Origin: Leptofilum sp041748655
GTDB lineage: Bacteria > Chloroflexota > Anaerolineae > Promineifilales > Promineifilaceae
NCBI GenBank assembly: GCA_041748655.1
Contig: JBGTCV010000132.1
Location: 39,365-103,364 of the forward strand
Reading direction: 5' to 3'
Length of the DNA stretch: 64,000 nt
Shown here: piece by piece, positions 24,859-33,908 of the stretch
How positions within the stretch are numbered: the stretch's first letter is position 1
Layout of the letters: each line of letters begins with the position of its first letter
The notes under the pieces: generated by a model
The model's input: the letters and a program-made list of their open reading frames with translations, nothing else
Databases searched by the model: none
Told to the model about the DNA's origin: nothing
Translations under genes and position numbers: made by a program

Positions 24859-26769
24859 TTACGCATCGCTGTATTCGCCTTCAATGACATCTTCATCATC
24901 AAGGGCGGTGTCACCTTCTGGGCCGCCATTGGCGGATGGACCCGCTGCATCCGGCTGGCCTGGCTGCTGGTACATTGCCGCGCCGGCTTCATTGAGGACG
25001 CTTTGCAGGTTGGTAACGGCCGTTTCCAACGCAGCCGCATCACCACCACCCTGTAACATCTCCTTCACCGTATCAACCTGGCTCTGAATCGCCGCCTTAG
25101 ATGCTTCAGGAATCTGTTCCCCATTTTCACTCAGGAATTTCTCGGCGCTGTAAACAGCCGAATCCGCCTTATTGCGTGCCTCTACCTGCTGACGACGTTC
25201 CTCATCTTCAGCCGCATGAACTTCAGCATCCTGCACCATGCGCTCAATTTCCGAATCAGCTAAACCGCTGGATGGAATGATTTGCATCGCCTGTTGTTTG
25301 CCGGTGGCCTTGTCTGCGGCCGTTACGTTCAAAATACCGTCGGCGTTGATGTCAAACGTCACTTCAATTTGGGGCACGCCGCGCGGTGCCGGGGGAATGC
25401 CGTCCAGAATGAACTTGCCCAGGCTCTTGTTGTCTGCCGCCATCTGCCGCTCGCCTTGCGTCACGTGGATTTCCACCTGCGTCTGGGTGTCGGAAGCGGT
25501 TGAGAACACCTGGCTCTTCTTGGTAGGAATCGTTGTATTGCGCTCGATGAGCGCTGTGGCTACACCACCCAACGTTTCGATACTCAACGTCAACGGCGTC
25601 ACGTCCAGCAGCAGCACGTCCTTCACGTCGCCGCCCAAAACGCCTGCCTGAATGGCCGCGCCAATGCCCACAACCTCATCGGGATTAACGCCCTTGTGCG
25701 GCTCGCGGCCAAAGAATTGGCGCACCGCTTCCTGAATGGCGGGCACACGGGTCATCCCACCTACCAGCACCACCTGATCAATGTCGCTTTTGGATACACC
25801 GGCATCTTTCAACGCCTGGCGGCACGGTTCGATGGAGCGCTTCACCAGTTCGTCGGTAAGCTGGTCAAACTTGGCCCGAGAGAGCGTCAGATTCAAATGC
25901 TTGGGACCAGAAGCGTCGGCCGTGATGTAGGGCAGATTAAGCTCGGTCTGCATGGTGGTAGACAGCTCGATTTTGGCTTTTTCGGCCGCTTCGCGCAGAC
26001 GTTGCAACGCCTGGCGATCCTCACGCAGGTCGATCCCCTGATCCATTTTGAACTGCTCGGCAGCCCAGTCGATAATCTTCTGGTCGAAATCATCCCCACC
26101 CAGGAAGGTATCGCCGTTGGTAGATTTCACTTCAAACACACCATCACCCACTTCCAGAATAGAAATGTCGAAGGTGCCACCACCCAAATCATAGACAGCG
26201 ATCAGCTCATCATCTTTGCTGCCCAGACCATAAGCCAGGGAGGAAGCGGTTGGCTCATTGACTATGCGCAAAACTTCCAGCCCGGCGATTTTGCCCGCAT
26301 CTTTGGTCGCTTGTCGCTGGCTGTCGTTAAAATAGGCCGGCACAGTAATGACCGCCTGGGTCACCGGCTGGCCCAAATACGCTTCGGCATCCGCTTTAAT
26401 TTTTTGCAAGATCATGGCAGAGACTTCTGGTGGGGAGTATTCGCGCTCGTTCAGGACGACGCGCACGTCGCCATTGGGCGCCTTGCGCACTTCATACGGC
26501 ACGTATTTCAGCGCTTTGGTTACCACTGGGTCATCAAATTTGCGGCCCATGAACCGTTTTACGGAGAAAACGGTATTCAGCGGATTAATGACTGCCTGCC
26601 GCTTGGCCACTTGCCCTACCAATCGCTCATTGGTTTTGGTATTGATAGCAACGATGGAGGGGAAAGTACGGCCGCCCTCAGCGCTAGAGATAACAACCGG
26701 TTCGCCACCTTCCATTACGGCCGCAACAGAGTTTGTCGTGCCTAAATCGATTCCAATTATTTTGCCCAT
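24859..26769 (-). CDS. dnaK: Chaperone DnaK (Hsp70)
   Basis: DnaK is the central ATP-driven Hsp70 chaperone. The 636-residue protein has the full set of signatures: IGIDLGTTNSVAAV near the start, phosphate loops VYDLGGGTFDISIL, VLVGGMTRVPAIQ, then the substrate-binding beta domain (LLLDVTPLTLSIETLGG), the helical lid and a Gly/Ala/Pro-rich tail ending EGEYSDA. Two near-identical GAAGCTTACGCATCG copies overlap the stop region at about 24836-24868. The gene follows grpE and precedes dnaJ. Confidence 0.97.
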   Translation of the reverse strand: MGKIIGIDLGTTNSVAAVMEGGEPVVISSAEGGRTFPSIVAINTKTNERLVGQVAKRQAVINPLNTVFSVKRFMGRKFDDPVVTKALKYVPYEVRKAPNGDVRVVLNEREYSPPEVSAMILQKIKADAEAYLGQPVTQAVITVPAYFNDSQRQATKDAGKIAGLEVLRIVNEPTASSLAYGLGSKDDELIAVYDLGGGTFDISILEVGDGVFEVKSTNGDTFLGGDDFDQKIIDWAAEQFKMDQGIDLREDRQALQRLREAAEKAKIELSTTMQTELNLPYITADASGPKHLNLTLSRAKFDQLTDELVKRSIEPCRQALKDAGVSKSDIDQVVLVGGMTRVPAIQEAVRQFFGREPHKGVNPDEVVGIGAAIQAGVLGGDVKDVLLLDVTPLTLSIETLGGVATALIERNTTIPTKKSQVFSTASDTQTQVEIHVTQGERQMAADNKSLGKFILDGIPPAPRGVPQIEVTFDINADGILNVTAADKATGKQQAMQIIPSSGLADSEIERMVQDAEVHAAEDEERRQQVEARNKADSAVYSAEKFLSENGEQIPEASKAAIQSQVDTVKEMLQGGGDAAALETAVTNLQSVLNEAGAAMYQQPGQPDAAGPSANGGPEGDTALDDEDVIEGEYSDA

Positions 26770-26798
26770 GTTTATTATTCCTTCTATCTATTTTGAAT

Positions 26799-27353
26799 TT
26801 ATGCGGCTACGACAACGAGAGACGGCCGTATCACACGATCACCAATCTTGTACCCGGTTTGCAGCACACGACACACGACCCCACTTTCAAATTCGTCGGT
26901 GGGTTCCTGGGTAATCGCTTCATGCAAATTGGGGTCGAACTGTTCACCAACGGCTTCAATAGGGGTTACGTTAAAATTATCCAACGTGGCCATCAGCTTG
27001 CGCTGCACCAGCTGAATGCCTTCCAGCCAGCTGTGTTCGCTAATTTCTGCGGGCAGATTTTCCATTGCCCGGTCAAAATCATCCACAATAGGCAGAAGTT
27101 TGTCCATAACAGCAGCCGTGGCGTTGGTATACGTATCCAGCCGCTGCTTTTCCATGCGCTTACGAGCATTGGCAAATTCAGCCTGGCTGCGCAGCCAGCG
27201 ATCTTTATAATCCTCAGCCTCAGCCTCAGCGGCTGCCAGCTGTTCTTCCACGGTTGGGGGCAGCGTTGTTTCTGCCGATTCCTGGCCGTTGTCACTAACC
27301 TCTGGTTGTTCCACGGCGTCTTGAATTTCTTCAGCCATTGTTTCTTCGCTCAC
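26799..27353 (-). CDS. grpE: Nucleotide exchange factor GrpE
   Basis: GrpE dimers release ADP from DnaK. The 184-residue protein has an acidic N-terminal region, a long coiled coil (about 30-75, EEQLAAAEAEAEDYKDRWLR), then the DnaK-binding wing with LLPIVDDFDRAMENLP and the C-terminal beta domain (GEQFDPNLHEAI, GYKIGDRVIRPSLVVVA). It sits between hrcA and dnaK in the usual heat-shock order, separated from hrcA by a short dispersed repeat. Confidence 0.95.
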   Translation of the reverse strand: MSEETMAEEIQDAVEQPEVSDNGQESAETTLPPTVEEQLAAAEAEAEDYKDRWLRSQAEFANARKRMEKQRLDTYTNATAAVMDKLLPIVDDFDRAMENLPAEISEHSWLEGIQLVQRKLMATLDNFNVTPIEAVGEQFDPNLHEAITQEPTDEFESGVVCRVLQTGYKIGDRVIRPSLVVVAA

Positions 27354-27400
27354 AGGCTTTTACCTCTTTATACAGTTTATACAGACTCTCGGCGGCTGAT

Positions 27401-27452
27401 TGACGGACAAATCTCAGATTTCTACCGCGGTTAAATAAGTTTTGTCAGTCAA
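27401..27452. repeat. Core-deleted copy of the composite intergenic repeat
   Basis: Bases 27401-27427 repeat the left edge of the element at 2978-3005 exactly, and 27425-27452 repeat its right edge (GCGGTTAAATAAG, TTTTGTCA), without the hairpin core. In both places the right edge overlaps or abuts the stop codon of a minus-strand gene (tilS, hrcA). Confidence 0.7.
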
Positions 27453-28488
27453 CCAGCTCTCGGCGGTCTGGGTCTTCCAAATAATAATCATACACAAAGC
27501 CGCTCATCAGGTTGGCCACATATTGTACGGCAGCAACATTACGGCCGTATGACATCCGCGTCGGGCCAATGACTGCCACAGTGCCGCTGAACTGGTCGGC
27601 CACGCCATAGCGTGACAAAATGATCGAGCAATCTTTGAGCTCTTCCCAACGGCCGTCGCCGCCAATCACCACCTGCACCCCACCCTGCGACGTTTGCGTC
27701 TCGGCCAATACGTTGGCCAGCAGTGTCCGCTCTTCCAACACGCGCACTGCTTGCCGGGTACTGGCATCTTCCACAATATTCATCAGCCCATCCCGGTAAA
27801 TGTCGGTAATGGTGCGGCTGTCGGAACGGCGCAGGGCGTCAAGCGTTAATCTGGCGACATCCGCCTCCAAATCATCCAGATGGCCTAATTTAGCAACCGC
27901 CTCATCATAATTAACGTCAGCCAGCAGCGTGTTCATGCGATCTGCCGCCGCACTTAGCCGTGCCTGGCTGAGTGGTTCCGCCAGAGTCAGCATTTGCTGC
28001 TTCACCTCGCCGCCATACAGCACCAAAATCATGAGCACCAGCCGCCCCTGGGTAGAAATAAGCTGTAAATGTTTAAAGCGATTGGAACGTGGACGGGGCG
28101 CCGTGACAAAGCTGGCACCTAACGAGGTACGGGCCAAAATGGCAGCAGCCAGACGCATCCATTGGTCCAAATCCAGCCGCGCCTGGTGGAACTGGTGCCG
28201 AATCATCTGCTGCTCATGCTGCGGCAGCCGAAATTCACCCAAAAGTTTTTGCACAAAATAGCGGTAGCCCACTTCGGTAGGAATACGCCCAGCTGAGGTG
28301 TGAAGCTGCACCAGATAGCCCATTTCATCCAGAGCGGCCAACTCATTGCGCACCGTGGCCGAACTGACATCCAGATCATACTGCTCCACCAGCGTTTTTG
28401 AACCAACCGGCAGACCACTCTCTATGTAAGTGCGCACAACCAGGCCCAATATTTTCTCTTGTCGATCGGTTAATATTTCAAACATTTT
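27445..28488 (-). CDS. hrcA: Heat-inducible transcription repressor HrcA
   Basis: HrcA represses chaperone operons by binding CIRCE, with GroEL as co-regulator. I prefer the start at 28488, MFEILTDRQEKIL, because HrcA proteins normally begin so; a start at 28545 would add 19 unrelated residues. The N-terminal winged helix (about 1-75: GLPVGSKTLVEQYDLDVSSATVRNELAALDEMGYLVQLHTSAGRIPTEVGYRYFV, in pieces) is typical, followed by the GAF-like dimer domain. It is the first gene of the hrcA-grpE-dnaK-dnaJ-prmA operon and regulates itself through the CIRCE just upstream. Confidence 0.94.
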   Translation of the reverse strand, partial: KMFEILTDRQEKILGLVVRTYIESGLPVGSKTLVEQYDLDVSSATVRNELAALDEMGYLVQLHTSAGRIPTEVGYRYFVQKLLGEFRLPQHEQQMIRHQFHQARLDLDQWMRLAAAILARTSLGASFVTAPRPRSNRFKHLQLISTQGRLVLMILVLYGGEVKQQMLTLAEPLSQARLSAAADRMNTLLADVNYDEAVAKLGHLDDLEADVARLTLDALRRSDSRTITDIYRDGLMNIVEDASTRQAVRVLEERTLLANVLAETQTSQGGVQVVIGGDGRWEELKDCSIILSRYGVADQFSGTVAVIGPTRMSYGRNVAAVQYVANLMSGFVYDYYLEDPDRRELVD

Positions 28489-28506
28489 TTGCTTCAACGG
28501 ACAGAC

Positions 28507-28546
28507 AATGAGACTAGTGTTGCGGCCTGCAATTCCTAGTCTCATT
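28507..28546. repeat. Second hairpin in the hrcA leader
   Basis: AATGAGACTAG (28507-28517) and CTAGTCTCATT (28536-28546) are exact complements with an 18-base loop, between CIRCE and the preferred hrcA start. It could be a leader RNA structure or an additional operator. Confidence 0.6.
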
Positions 28547-28563
28547 CTGGTTAACTTATTTAA

Positions 28564-28590
28564 TTAGCACTCGACTAAATGGAGTGCTAA
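28564..28590. promoter_or_regulatory. CIRCE operator
   Basis: TTAGCACTC, nine bases, GAGTGCTAA: a perfect match to the CIRCE consensus bound by HrcA. It lies about 9 bases after the predicted transcription start of the hrcA operon, the normal position for repression. Confidence 0.98.
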
Positions 28591-28605
28591 AGAAGCTCTT
28601 CAAAT

Positions 28606-28634
28606 ATCATAACATGCCGCTAAACAAGCGTCAA
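28606..28634 (-). promoter_or_regulatory. Sigma-70-type promoter of the hrcA operon
   Basis: On the minus strand TTGACG, a 17-base spacer and TATGAT form a strong vegetative promoter just upstream of CIRCE. Confidence 0.88.
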
Positions 28635-28675
28635 ATAAGAACAATGTTAGATTGCGAGGAGTGCAACAGAGGGGG

Positions 28676-30154
28676 CTAATCTTGAGAGGTAGCAGGGGGG
28701 GTATCAGACGGCCGTATTTCCTGAAGCGGTTCTGGCAGCGGCTCTTTGCGGCTTTTGCGCTCTATAATTTGCCACATCGTGCGCAAAATAATCTTTAAAT
28801 CAAGCAAAATCGACCAGTTCTCCATGTACCACAAATCATATTTGGTGCGTTCGGCAATAGAAGTATCGCCGCGCAGGCCATTTACCTGCGCCCAGCCCGT
28901 CATGCCGCCTTTTTCCTGATGCCGATCCATATAGCGCGGCACCGTCTGCCGAAATTCATCCACATAATGAGCCTGCTCAGGACGTGGTCCCACCAGGCTC
29001 ATCTCGCCCAGCAACACGTTGATCAAGTTGGGCAGCTCGTCCGCTTCAATTTTGCGAATGAAGCTGCCCAGGCGGGTTTGGCGAGGATCATTGTCGGTCG
29101 TCCAGCCAGGACCGTTCCGCTCGGCATCGCGCCGCATGGAGCGGAACTTGATCATACGGAATGGTTTAGCGTCTAACCCCATTCGCTCCTGAATAAAAAA
29201 TACCGGGCCAGGCGATTCCAGCTTGATTGCCATGGAGATCAGCATCATCAGCGGCGCGAGGGTGACCAGCCCAATGGCCGCGCCCAACATATCCATTAAC
29301 CTTTTAAAGATGAGCAGATAACCACGCAGCGCATAATCCCGCACCGAAAGCAGCGGCAGGCCACCCAGCTCATCGATGCTAGCCTGCGAAGTGACAAACT
29401 GGAACACGTCTGGGAAGATTTTGATGGAAACGCGACCCCGTTCACAATAAGAGATAACGCGCACCGTTTCGCGGTGGCCTTTCTCTGGCATGGCGATGAT
29501 CACTTCATCGATACCCAGGGTCTCGATGAGCACAGGCAAATCCTCGGGCATGCCTAATACCGGCACGCCACCAAACTCCTCACCTGCTTCCAGGCCATTT
29601 ACCACACCCAACAGCTCGTACCCCAGATAAGGTGAGCGTAAAATGCGCTGAATAACCACATGCGCCATATCACCAGTGCCTACCACAATGACGCGATCTT
29701 TGCCCCAGCCTCGGTTCCGCAGCGCTGAACGCACCAGTTGGTGAACCGCCCGGCCAAGCACCAACAGGACGATGGTAATGAGCCAGGCGTAAATGATCAT
29801 CGCCCGGGGATAATCTAAGATCGCCCTGTCGTTTTTGAACAAGAAGGTGGAAATAGCAACCGCGACCAGGGTGCCAATGGAAACGGCCGCAAACACATAA
29901 TAAAATTGGTCAACTCGTGAAACGGCGCGGGGAATGTAATATTGGCGGTAGAAAAAGAGCGCGACCACTGTTGAAACGACCTGCACCAGCAAAAGGCCCG
30001 TGTAGGCTGTTAACGCCACCGTATTAGCCAATGGCTCTGGCCAATCGATCGCTGTACGCAGCTGAAAAGCCAACACAAACGCCACTGCCACCAAAAAGGC
30101 ATCCAAAAGGACCAATGATACGGTGTAGATGGTGCGAATCCGCTGCGTGGACAT
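28676..30154 (-). CDS. Polyprenyl-phosphate sugar-1-phosphate transferase (exopolysaccharide initiation)
   Basis: The 492-residue protein transfers a sugar-1-phosphate to undecaprenyl phosphate, the first step of exopolysaccharide or capsule units. About five membrane helices fill residues 10-150. A Rossmann-like CoA-binding fold follows (VIVVGTGDMAHVVIQRIL), then the catalytic bacterial sugar transferase domain (about 275-470): one helix (LMDMLGAAIGLVTLAPLMMLISMAIKLESPGPVFF, in pieces), KPFRMIKFRSMRRDAE, LPNLINVLLGEMSLVGPRPE and WAQVNGLRGDTS. No other glycan genes are next to it, so the sugar is unknown. The start codon follows a divergent promoter region shared with the protease gene. Confidence 0.92.
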   Translation of the reverse strand: MSTQRIRTIYTVSLVLLDAFLVAVAFVLAFQLRTAIDWPEPLANTVALTAYTGLLLVQVVSTVVALFFYRQYYIPRAVSRVDQFYYVFAAVSIGTLVAVAISTFLFKNDRAILDYPRAMIIYAWLITIVLLVLGRAVHQLVRSALRNRGWGKDRVIVVGTGDMAHVVIQRILRSPYLGYELLGVVNGLEAGEEFGGVPVLGMPEDLPVLIETLGIDEVIIAMPEKGHRETVRVISYCERGRVSIKIFPDVFQFVTSQASIDELGGLPLLSVRDYALRGYLLIFKRLMDMLGAAIGLVTLAPLMMLISMAIKLESPGPVFFIQERMGLDAKPFRMIKFRSMRRDAERNGPGWTTDNDPRQTRLGSFIRKIEADELPNLINVLLGEMSLVGPRPEQAHYVDEFRQTVPRYMDRHQEKGGMTGWAQVNGLRGDTSIAERTKYDLWYMENWSILLDLKIILRTMWQIIERKSRKEPLPEPLQEIRPSDTPPATSQD

Positions 30155-30261
30155 GACTGTATTGTATCAAACAGCAGAACGGCAACCAATCAACTTTTCA
30201 ACGGCTGCCTTTCGTTCAGGCTTTGTTAAACCTACGTCAACCGCAGCTTAATAAATGATCC

Positions 30262-30267
30262 TATAAT
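30262..30267 (+). promoter_or_regulatory. Probable -10 box of the CtpA-type protease gene
   Basis: A perfect TATAAT lies 37 bases before the start at 30304. The matching -35 is weak, so only the -10 is called. Confidence 0.5.
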
Positions 30268-30303
30268 AGAGCGTAGAACTATCTTATCTCATGGAGCATT
30301 TTT

Positions 30304-31536
30304 ATGATTTCTCGCTTTGCCTCTAGCCTTACCGTGGTTGTTCTGGGCCTTCTTGTATTTTTGGGTGGGTATGTTTTGGGTCAATCACCCGTTGCGCCCA
30401 TACAGGTATTTGGGGAAACGGCCGTTTCCGCCGCCACAGACCCCAAATTTGAACCATTCTGGGAGGTGTGGGACCTGGTTCACAAACGGTACCTGCGCCA
30501 GCCAGTGGATGATGTCACGCTGATCGAGGGGGCTATCGACGGCATGTTGGCAACCCTGGGTGACCCAAACACCCGTTACCTCTCGCCCGACGACCAGCTG
30601 GCCGCACAGGAATCGATGTCGGGTGAATTTCAGGGCATTGGGGCCGAGGTGGAAGATGTCGATGGCAATATTACCGTGGTGACGCCCATCGACGGCTCCC
30701 CGGCCGAAGCGGCGGGCATTCAGCCAGGCGATATTTTGCGTGAGGCAGACGGGGTTGTCTTAACCGGCATGGACGTTTCTGAAGCGGCCGCTTTAGTACG
30801 CGGGCCAGCGGGCACCACCGTGAGCCTGGTCGTTGAGCGGAACGGTGAGCTGCTAAACATCGACATCGTGCGGGATGTGATCAAATTGGCCACCGTGCGC
30901 GGCGAAATTTTGGACGAAGGCATTGCCTACCTGCGGCTGAGCCGCTTCGGCAACAGTACCGATGAAGAGCTGGCTGAACTCTTGCCAGAGTTAATGGCCG
31001 AAAATCCGTCTGGGTTGATTTTGGATTTACGGCGCAATCCGGGCGGGTCGCTAGACACGACAGTTGAAATTGCCGACCAATTTTTGAGGGGCGGATTGGT
31101 GCTGGTGGAGCGGTTTGGCGATGGTGGGGAACGGCCGTTTGAAGCCAGCAGCAGCGGGTTAGCCCAGGATATCCCCCTGGTGGTGCTCATCGACGAAGGC
31201 AGCGCCAGCGCCTCTGAGGTACTGGCTGGGGCGATCCAGGGCCGGGGGCGAGGCATCATCATTGGCCAGATTTCTTTTGGCAAGGGCACCGTGCAAACCT
31301 GGCACACCCTTTCAAACCGGGGGGGCGTGCGCGTCACCATCGCCGAATGGCTTACCCCGGAGAAAGCGTCCATCGACCGGATTGGGCTAACGCCCGACTA
31401 TTACATCCCGCTGCCAGACGTTGAAAACGGGGCCGAATTTGAAGATACCCAGCTGCAAGCCGCCATCGACTTTTTGCTGGGTGAAACCATCATAAGCGTT
31501 CCGCCCGAACCAGACATGGCAGGCGAAAACGAGTAA
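30304..31536 (+). CDS. S41 family carboxy-terminal processing protease
   Basis: A 410-residue exported protease: N-terminal signal/anchor helix (about 7-28), S41 N-terminal helices, a PDZ domain (about 110-185, GIGAEVEDVDGNITVVTPIDGSPAEAAGIQPGD in part) and the S41 catalytic core. The catalytic Ser lies in DEGSASASEVLAGA and the Lys in ISFGKGTVQ, forming the Ser-Lys dyad. CtpA/Prc enzymes cut C-termini of envelope or tagged proteins in the periplasm or outside the membrane. The gene stands alone, with an AATTT/GGAGC leader. Confidence 0.93.
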   Translation: MISRFASSLTVVVLGLLVFLGGYVLGQSPVAPIQVFGETAVSAATDPKFEPFWEVWDLVHKRYLRQPVDDVTLIEGAIDGMLATLGDPNTRYLSPDDQLAAQESMSGEFQGIGAEVEDVDGNITVVTPIDGSPAEAAGIQPGDILREADGVVLTGMDVSEAAALVRGPAGTTVSLVVERNGELLNIDIVRDVIKLATVRGEILDEGIAYLRLSRFGNSTDEELAELLPELMAENPSGLILDLRRNPGGSLDTTVEIADQFLRGGLVLVERFGDGGERPFEASSSGLAQDIPLVVLIDEGSASASEVLAGAIQGRGRGIIIGQISFGKGTVQTWHTLSNRGGVRVTIAEWLTPEKASIDRIGLTPDYYIPLPDVENGAEFEDTQLQAAIDFLLGETIISVPPEPDMAGENE

Positions 31537-31635
31537 GTAAACCACTCTTTATCAGCCGATTTCGTAGAACAATGACAACTACTACTCGGCGCAACTCCGT
31601 GTTCCTTCATTTCACTTTCTAATAGAGGTATCAAT

Positions 31636-33171
31636 TTGGCAACAATTCTCATCACGGGCGCCACCGATGGCATTGGCCTGGCGCTGGCGCAGCAGTACGG
31701 CACGGCCGGGCATCGACTCATTTTGGTGGGCAGACGGCCGTTTCCCCCCCATACCAATCCCCTCTTCACCCCCCAAACTTACTGCCAGGCCGATCTGGCT
31801 CAACCCACTGCCGCCGACACCATCGCCAACTGGCTGGCGGCGCAAGGTATCGACACGCTCGATCTGCTCATCCACAACGCTGGAACTGGCTACTTTGGCC
31901 CTCTGGCCTCCCAAACGCTCGATCAAATTGATGACCTGCTCACCGTCAACCTGCACAGCCCAATCGCCATCACCCACCAGCTGTTTCCCGCGCTCAAAAA
32001 GGCGCAAGGGCAGGTGGTTTTTGTAAGTTCGGTGGCAACGGCCGTTCCCAGTTCAGAATACGCCGTCTACGGAGCCAGCAAAGCGGCGCTGGAAGGGTTT
32101 GCCCGCAGCCTGCGGGTGGAGTGGCAGGGACAAATCGGCGTGCAAATCATTCGGCCAGGGGCGACGCGCACCGGAATGCACGCCAAAATTGGCCTGACCC
32201 AGGCGCAGATGGATTGGGAGAAGTTCCCCTCGGCCGAAAAAGTTGCCAGCCAAATTGTGAAAGCAATTGCGGGAAAACGGCCGTCTGCCACCATCGGCCT
32301 GGGGAACAAAATGTTGCGGTTTGCGGGGCGGAACGGCCGTTCCCTGCTCGATCCCCTGCTGCAAAAACGAAGCCAGCCGCTCATCAGCTCGCCCGCTGCC
32401 GCATCCAGCAAGCTGGTTTGCCTCATCACCGGGGCCGCCGACGGCATTGGCCGGGCGCTGGCGCTGCGCTACGCCCAGGCAGGCTGCCACATCGTGGGCA
32501 TCGACATCGACGCGGCCAAAGCGGCCGAAACCCGGGCCGAAATCGAAATGCAAGGTGGGCAGGCCAGCTTCATCCTGGGGGATTTGAGCAGCCACGCTGG
32601 GCTAGAAACTGTTTTGCCCCAGCTGGCCGAGTTTGCCCCGTTCAGCTGCGTCATTCACAACGCAGGCATCAGCGCCGTGGGCCGATTTGAAGCGGTGCCG
32701 CTGGATAAGCAGCTGGCGGTTTTGCGGCTAAATCTACACGCGCCGCTCTGGATCACGGCCGAGCTGTTCCGGCAAAACTGGCTCACGCCGAAGGCCAACT
32801 TTGTTTTCCTATCGTCGCTTTCTTATTTTGCCAGCTATCCGGGGGCGGCGGTTTATGCCGCCAGCAAGGACGGCCTGGCCAACTACGCCCGCAGCTTGCA
32901 AGCCGCGTGGCGCAATGGCTGCTGCCTCACCGTCTTCCCTGGCCCGGTGCGCACTGCCCACGCCCGCCGCTACAGCCCAGACAACAGCCGTGAAGACGGC
33001 CGTATGCCGCCGGAAACCGTCGCCGAAGCCATCTTCCGCGCTGAGCAGGCGGGCAAATCCCGCCTGATTCCGGGCGGGCAAAACAAATTCATGGGGCTGG
33101 CTGGGCATCTTTTTCCAGGCTTGCTGGAGTTGGGAATGAAGAAGATGATTTTGGAGAAGCTGGCGGAATAA
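31636..33171 (+). CDS. Two short-chain dehydrogenase domains fused in tandem
   Basis: A TTG start at 31636 is supported by AGAGG six bases before it. Domain 1 (about 1-240) has the nucleotide loop TGATDGIG, NAG in HNAGTGYFG, Ser in VSSVAT and YGASK. Domain 2 (about 250-511) has TGAADGIG, HNAGISAVG, LSSLSY and YAASK. Both keep the Ser-Tyr-Lys triad, so both may be active NAD(P)-dependent oxidoreductases. Domain 2 has the Asp after beta-2 (VGIDID) that favours NAD, while domain 1 has Arg-Arg (VGRRPF) that favours NADP. The substrate is unknown; most SDRs are single-domain. Confidence 0.88.
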   Translation: MATILITGATDGIGLALAQQYGTAGHRLILVGRRPFPPHTNPLFTPQTYCQADLAQPTAADTIANWLAAQGIDTLDLLIHNAGTGYFGPLASQTLDQIDDLLTVNLHSPIAITHQLFPALKKAQGQVVFVSSVATAVPSSEYAVYGASKAALEGFARSLRVEWQGQIGVQIIRPGATRTGMHAKIGLTQAQMDWEKFPSAEKVASQIVKAIAGKRPSATIGLGNKMLRFAGRNGRSLLDPLLQKRSQPLISSPAAASSKLVCLITGAADGIGRALALRYAQAGCHIVGIDIDAAKAAETRAEIEMQGGQASFILGDLSSHAGLETVLPQLAEFAPFSCVIHNAGISAVGRFEAVPLDKQLAVLRLNLHAPLWITAELFRQNWLTPKANFVFLSSLSYFASYPGAAVYAASKDGLANYARSLQAAWRNGCCLTVFPGPVRTAHARRYSPDNSREDGRMPPETVAEAIFRAEQAGKSRLIPGGQNKFMGLAGHLFPGLLELGMKKMILEKLAE

Positions 33172-33175
33172 ACGG

Positions 33176-33209
33176 AACAGGATGATGTGGCTCAGGCATC
33201 ATCCTGTTT
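33176..33209. terminator. Terminator between converging genes
   Basis: AACAGGATGATG (33176-33187) and CATCATCCTGTT (33197-33208) pair perfectly around a 9-base loop. It overlaps the end of the minus-strand DUF624 gene and can end transcription of the SDR gene. Confidence 0.85.
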
Positions 33210-33813
33210 CAGGTGCTATTTTCATCATTGAGTGCTGTACGGCCGTTCCACCCAAAAGCGCCAGCCAAACTACCAGCGCCAGCGAAAACGGCAGCGTTGT
33301 TAATACACTCACCAGGGTCAACAGCGTGCAGAACAGCACGAGCAGCGGTGCCTGCCACAAATTCAACAGCAGAAAACGGCCGCAGTTAGCATACGTCATC
33401 CAGATTGATTTATCACTTTGGGCCAGCCAAAAAGGCCAGTAAAAAAGATTAAGACTGCCCCAGATAACCAGTGCCACAACCCACACCAACCGCAGCCAGC
33501 GCCAGATGCTGCCATCATTCGCCTCATACGCCAGCAGATTAAACACGGCCACGCCAATAACTACCAAATTCAGCGCTCCCCAGCGCCAGGCGGGCCAAAA
33601 GAGGCGAAGAAAAGCAGACCACACGTCCCGATGATCCCAAAAATCACCATCCATACTGCGCCGACTCATGGCAAAAATTACGGCCGTTGCTGGCGGCCCC
33701 GTCACGATCAAAAACTGTGCCAATAACCAGCCAATGTTCAACACAGTGAAAATAAACCACTCATCCCACCACAGCTTGAACGCTTGAACAATCACCCGAA
33801 ATGGCTGAATCAT
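33199..33813 (-). CDS. DUF624/YesL-like membrane protein
   Basis: The start at MIQPFRVIVQAFKLWWDEW (33813) is preferred, as the 27 residues before it look non-coding and YesL-type proteins begin this way. About 204 residues with five predicted membrane helices. The family is commonly found beside ABC sugar transporters in Gram-positive-like bacteria and has no proven biochemical role. Here it follows two sugar permeases on the same strand, which supports an accessory role in sugar uptake. Confidence 0.75.
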   Translation of the reverse strand: MIQPFRVIVQAFKLWWDEWFIFTVLNIGWLLAQFLIVTGPPATAVIFAMSRRSMDGDFWDHRDVWSAFLRLFWPAWRWGALNLVVIGVAVFNLLAYEANDGSIWRWLRLVWVVALVIWGSLNLFYWPFWLAQSDKSIWMTYANCGRFLLLNLWQAPLLVLFCTLLTLVSVLTTLPFSLALVVWLALLGGTAVQHSMMKIAPETG

Positions 33814-33908
33814 AATGAAAGCCGGTTGCGATTTACGATTGCCGGGTACGATTGCCGATTTTTGATCGAAGATCGACGGGCGTAGGAACAGCAATCGTAA
33901 ATTGCCTA

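Noticed and set aside
25696..26745. A 349-codon open frame on the plus strand
   Set aside because: It lies wholly antisense to dnaK, whose sequence is certain; high-GC third positions keep the opposite frame open.
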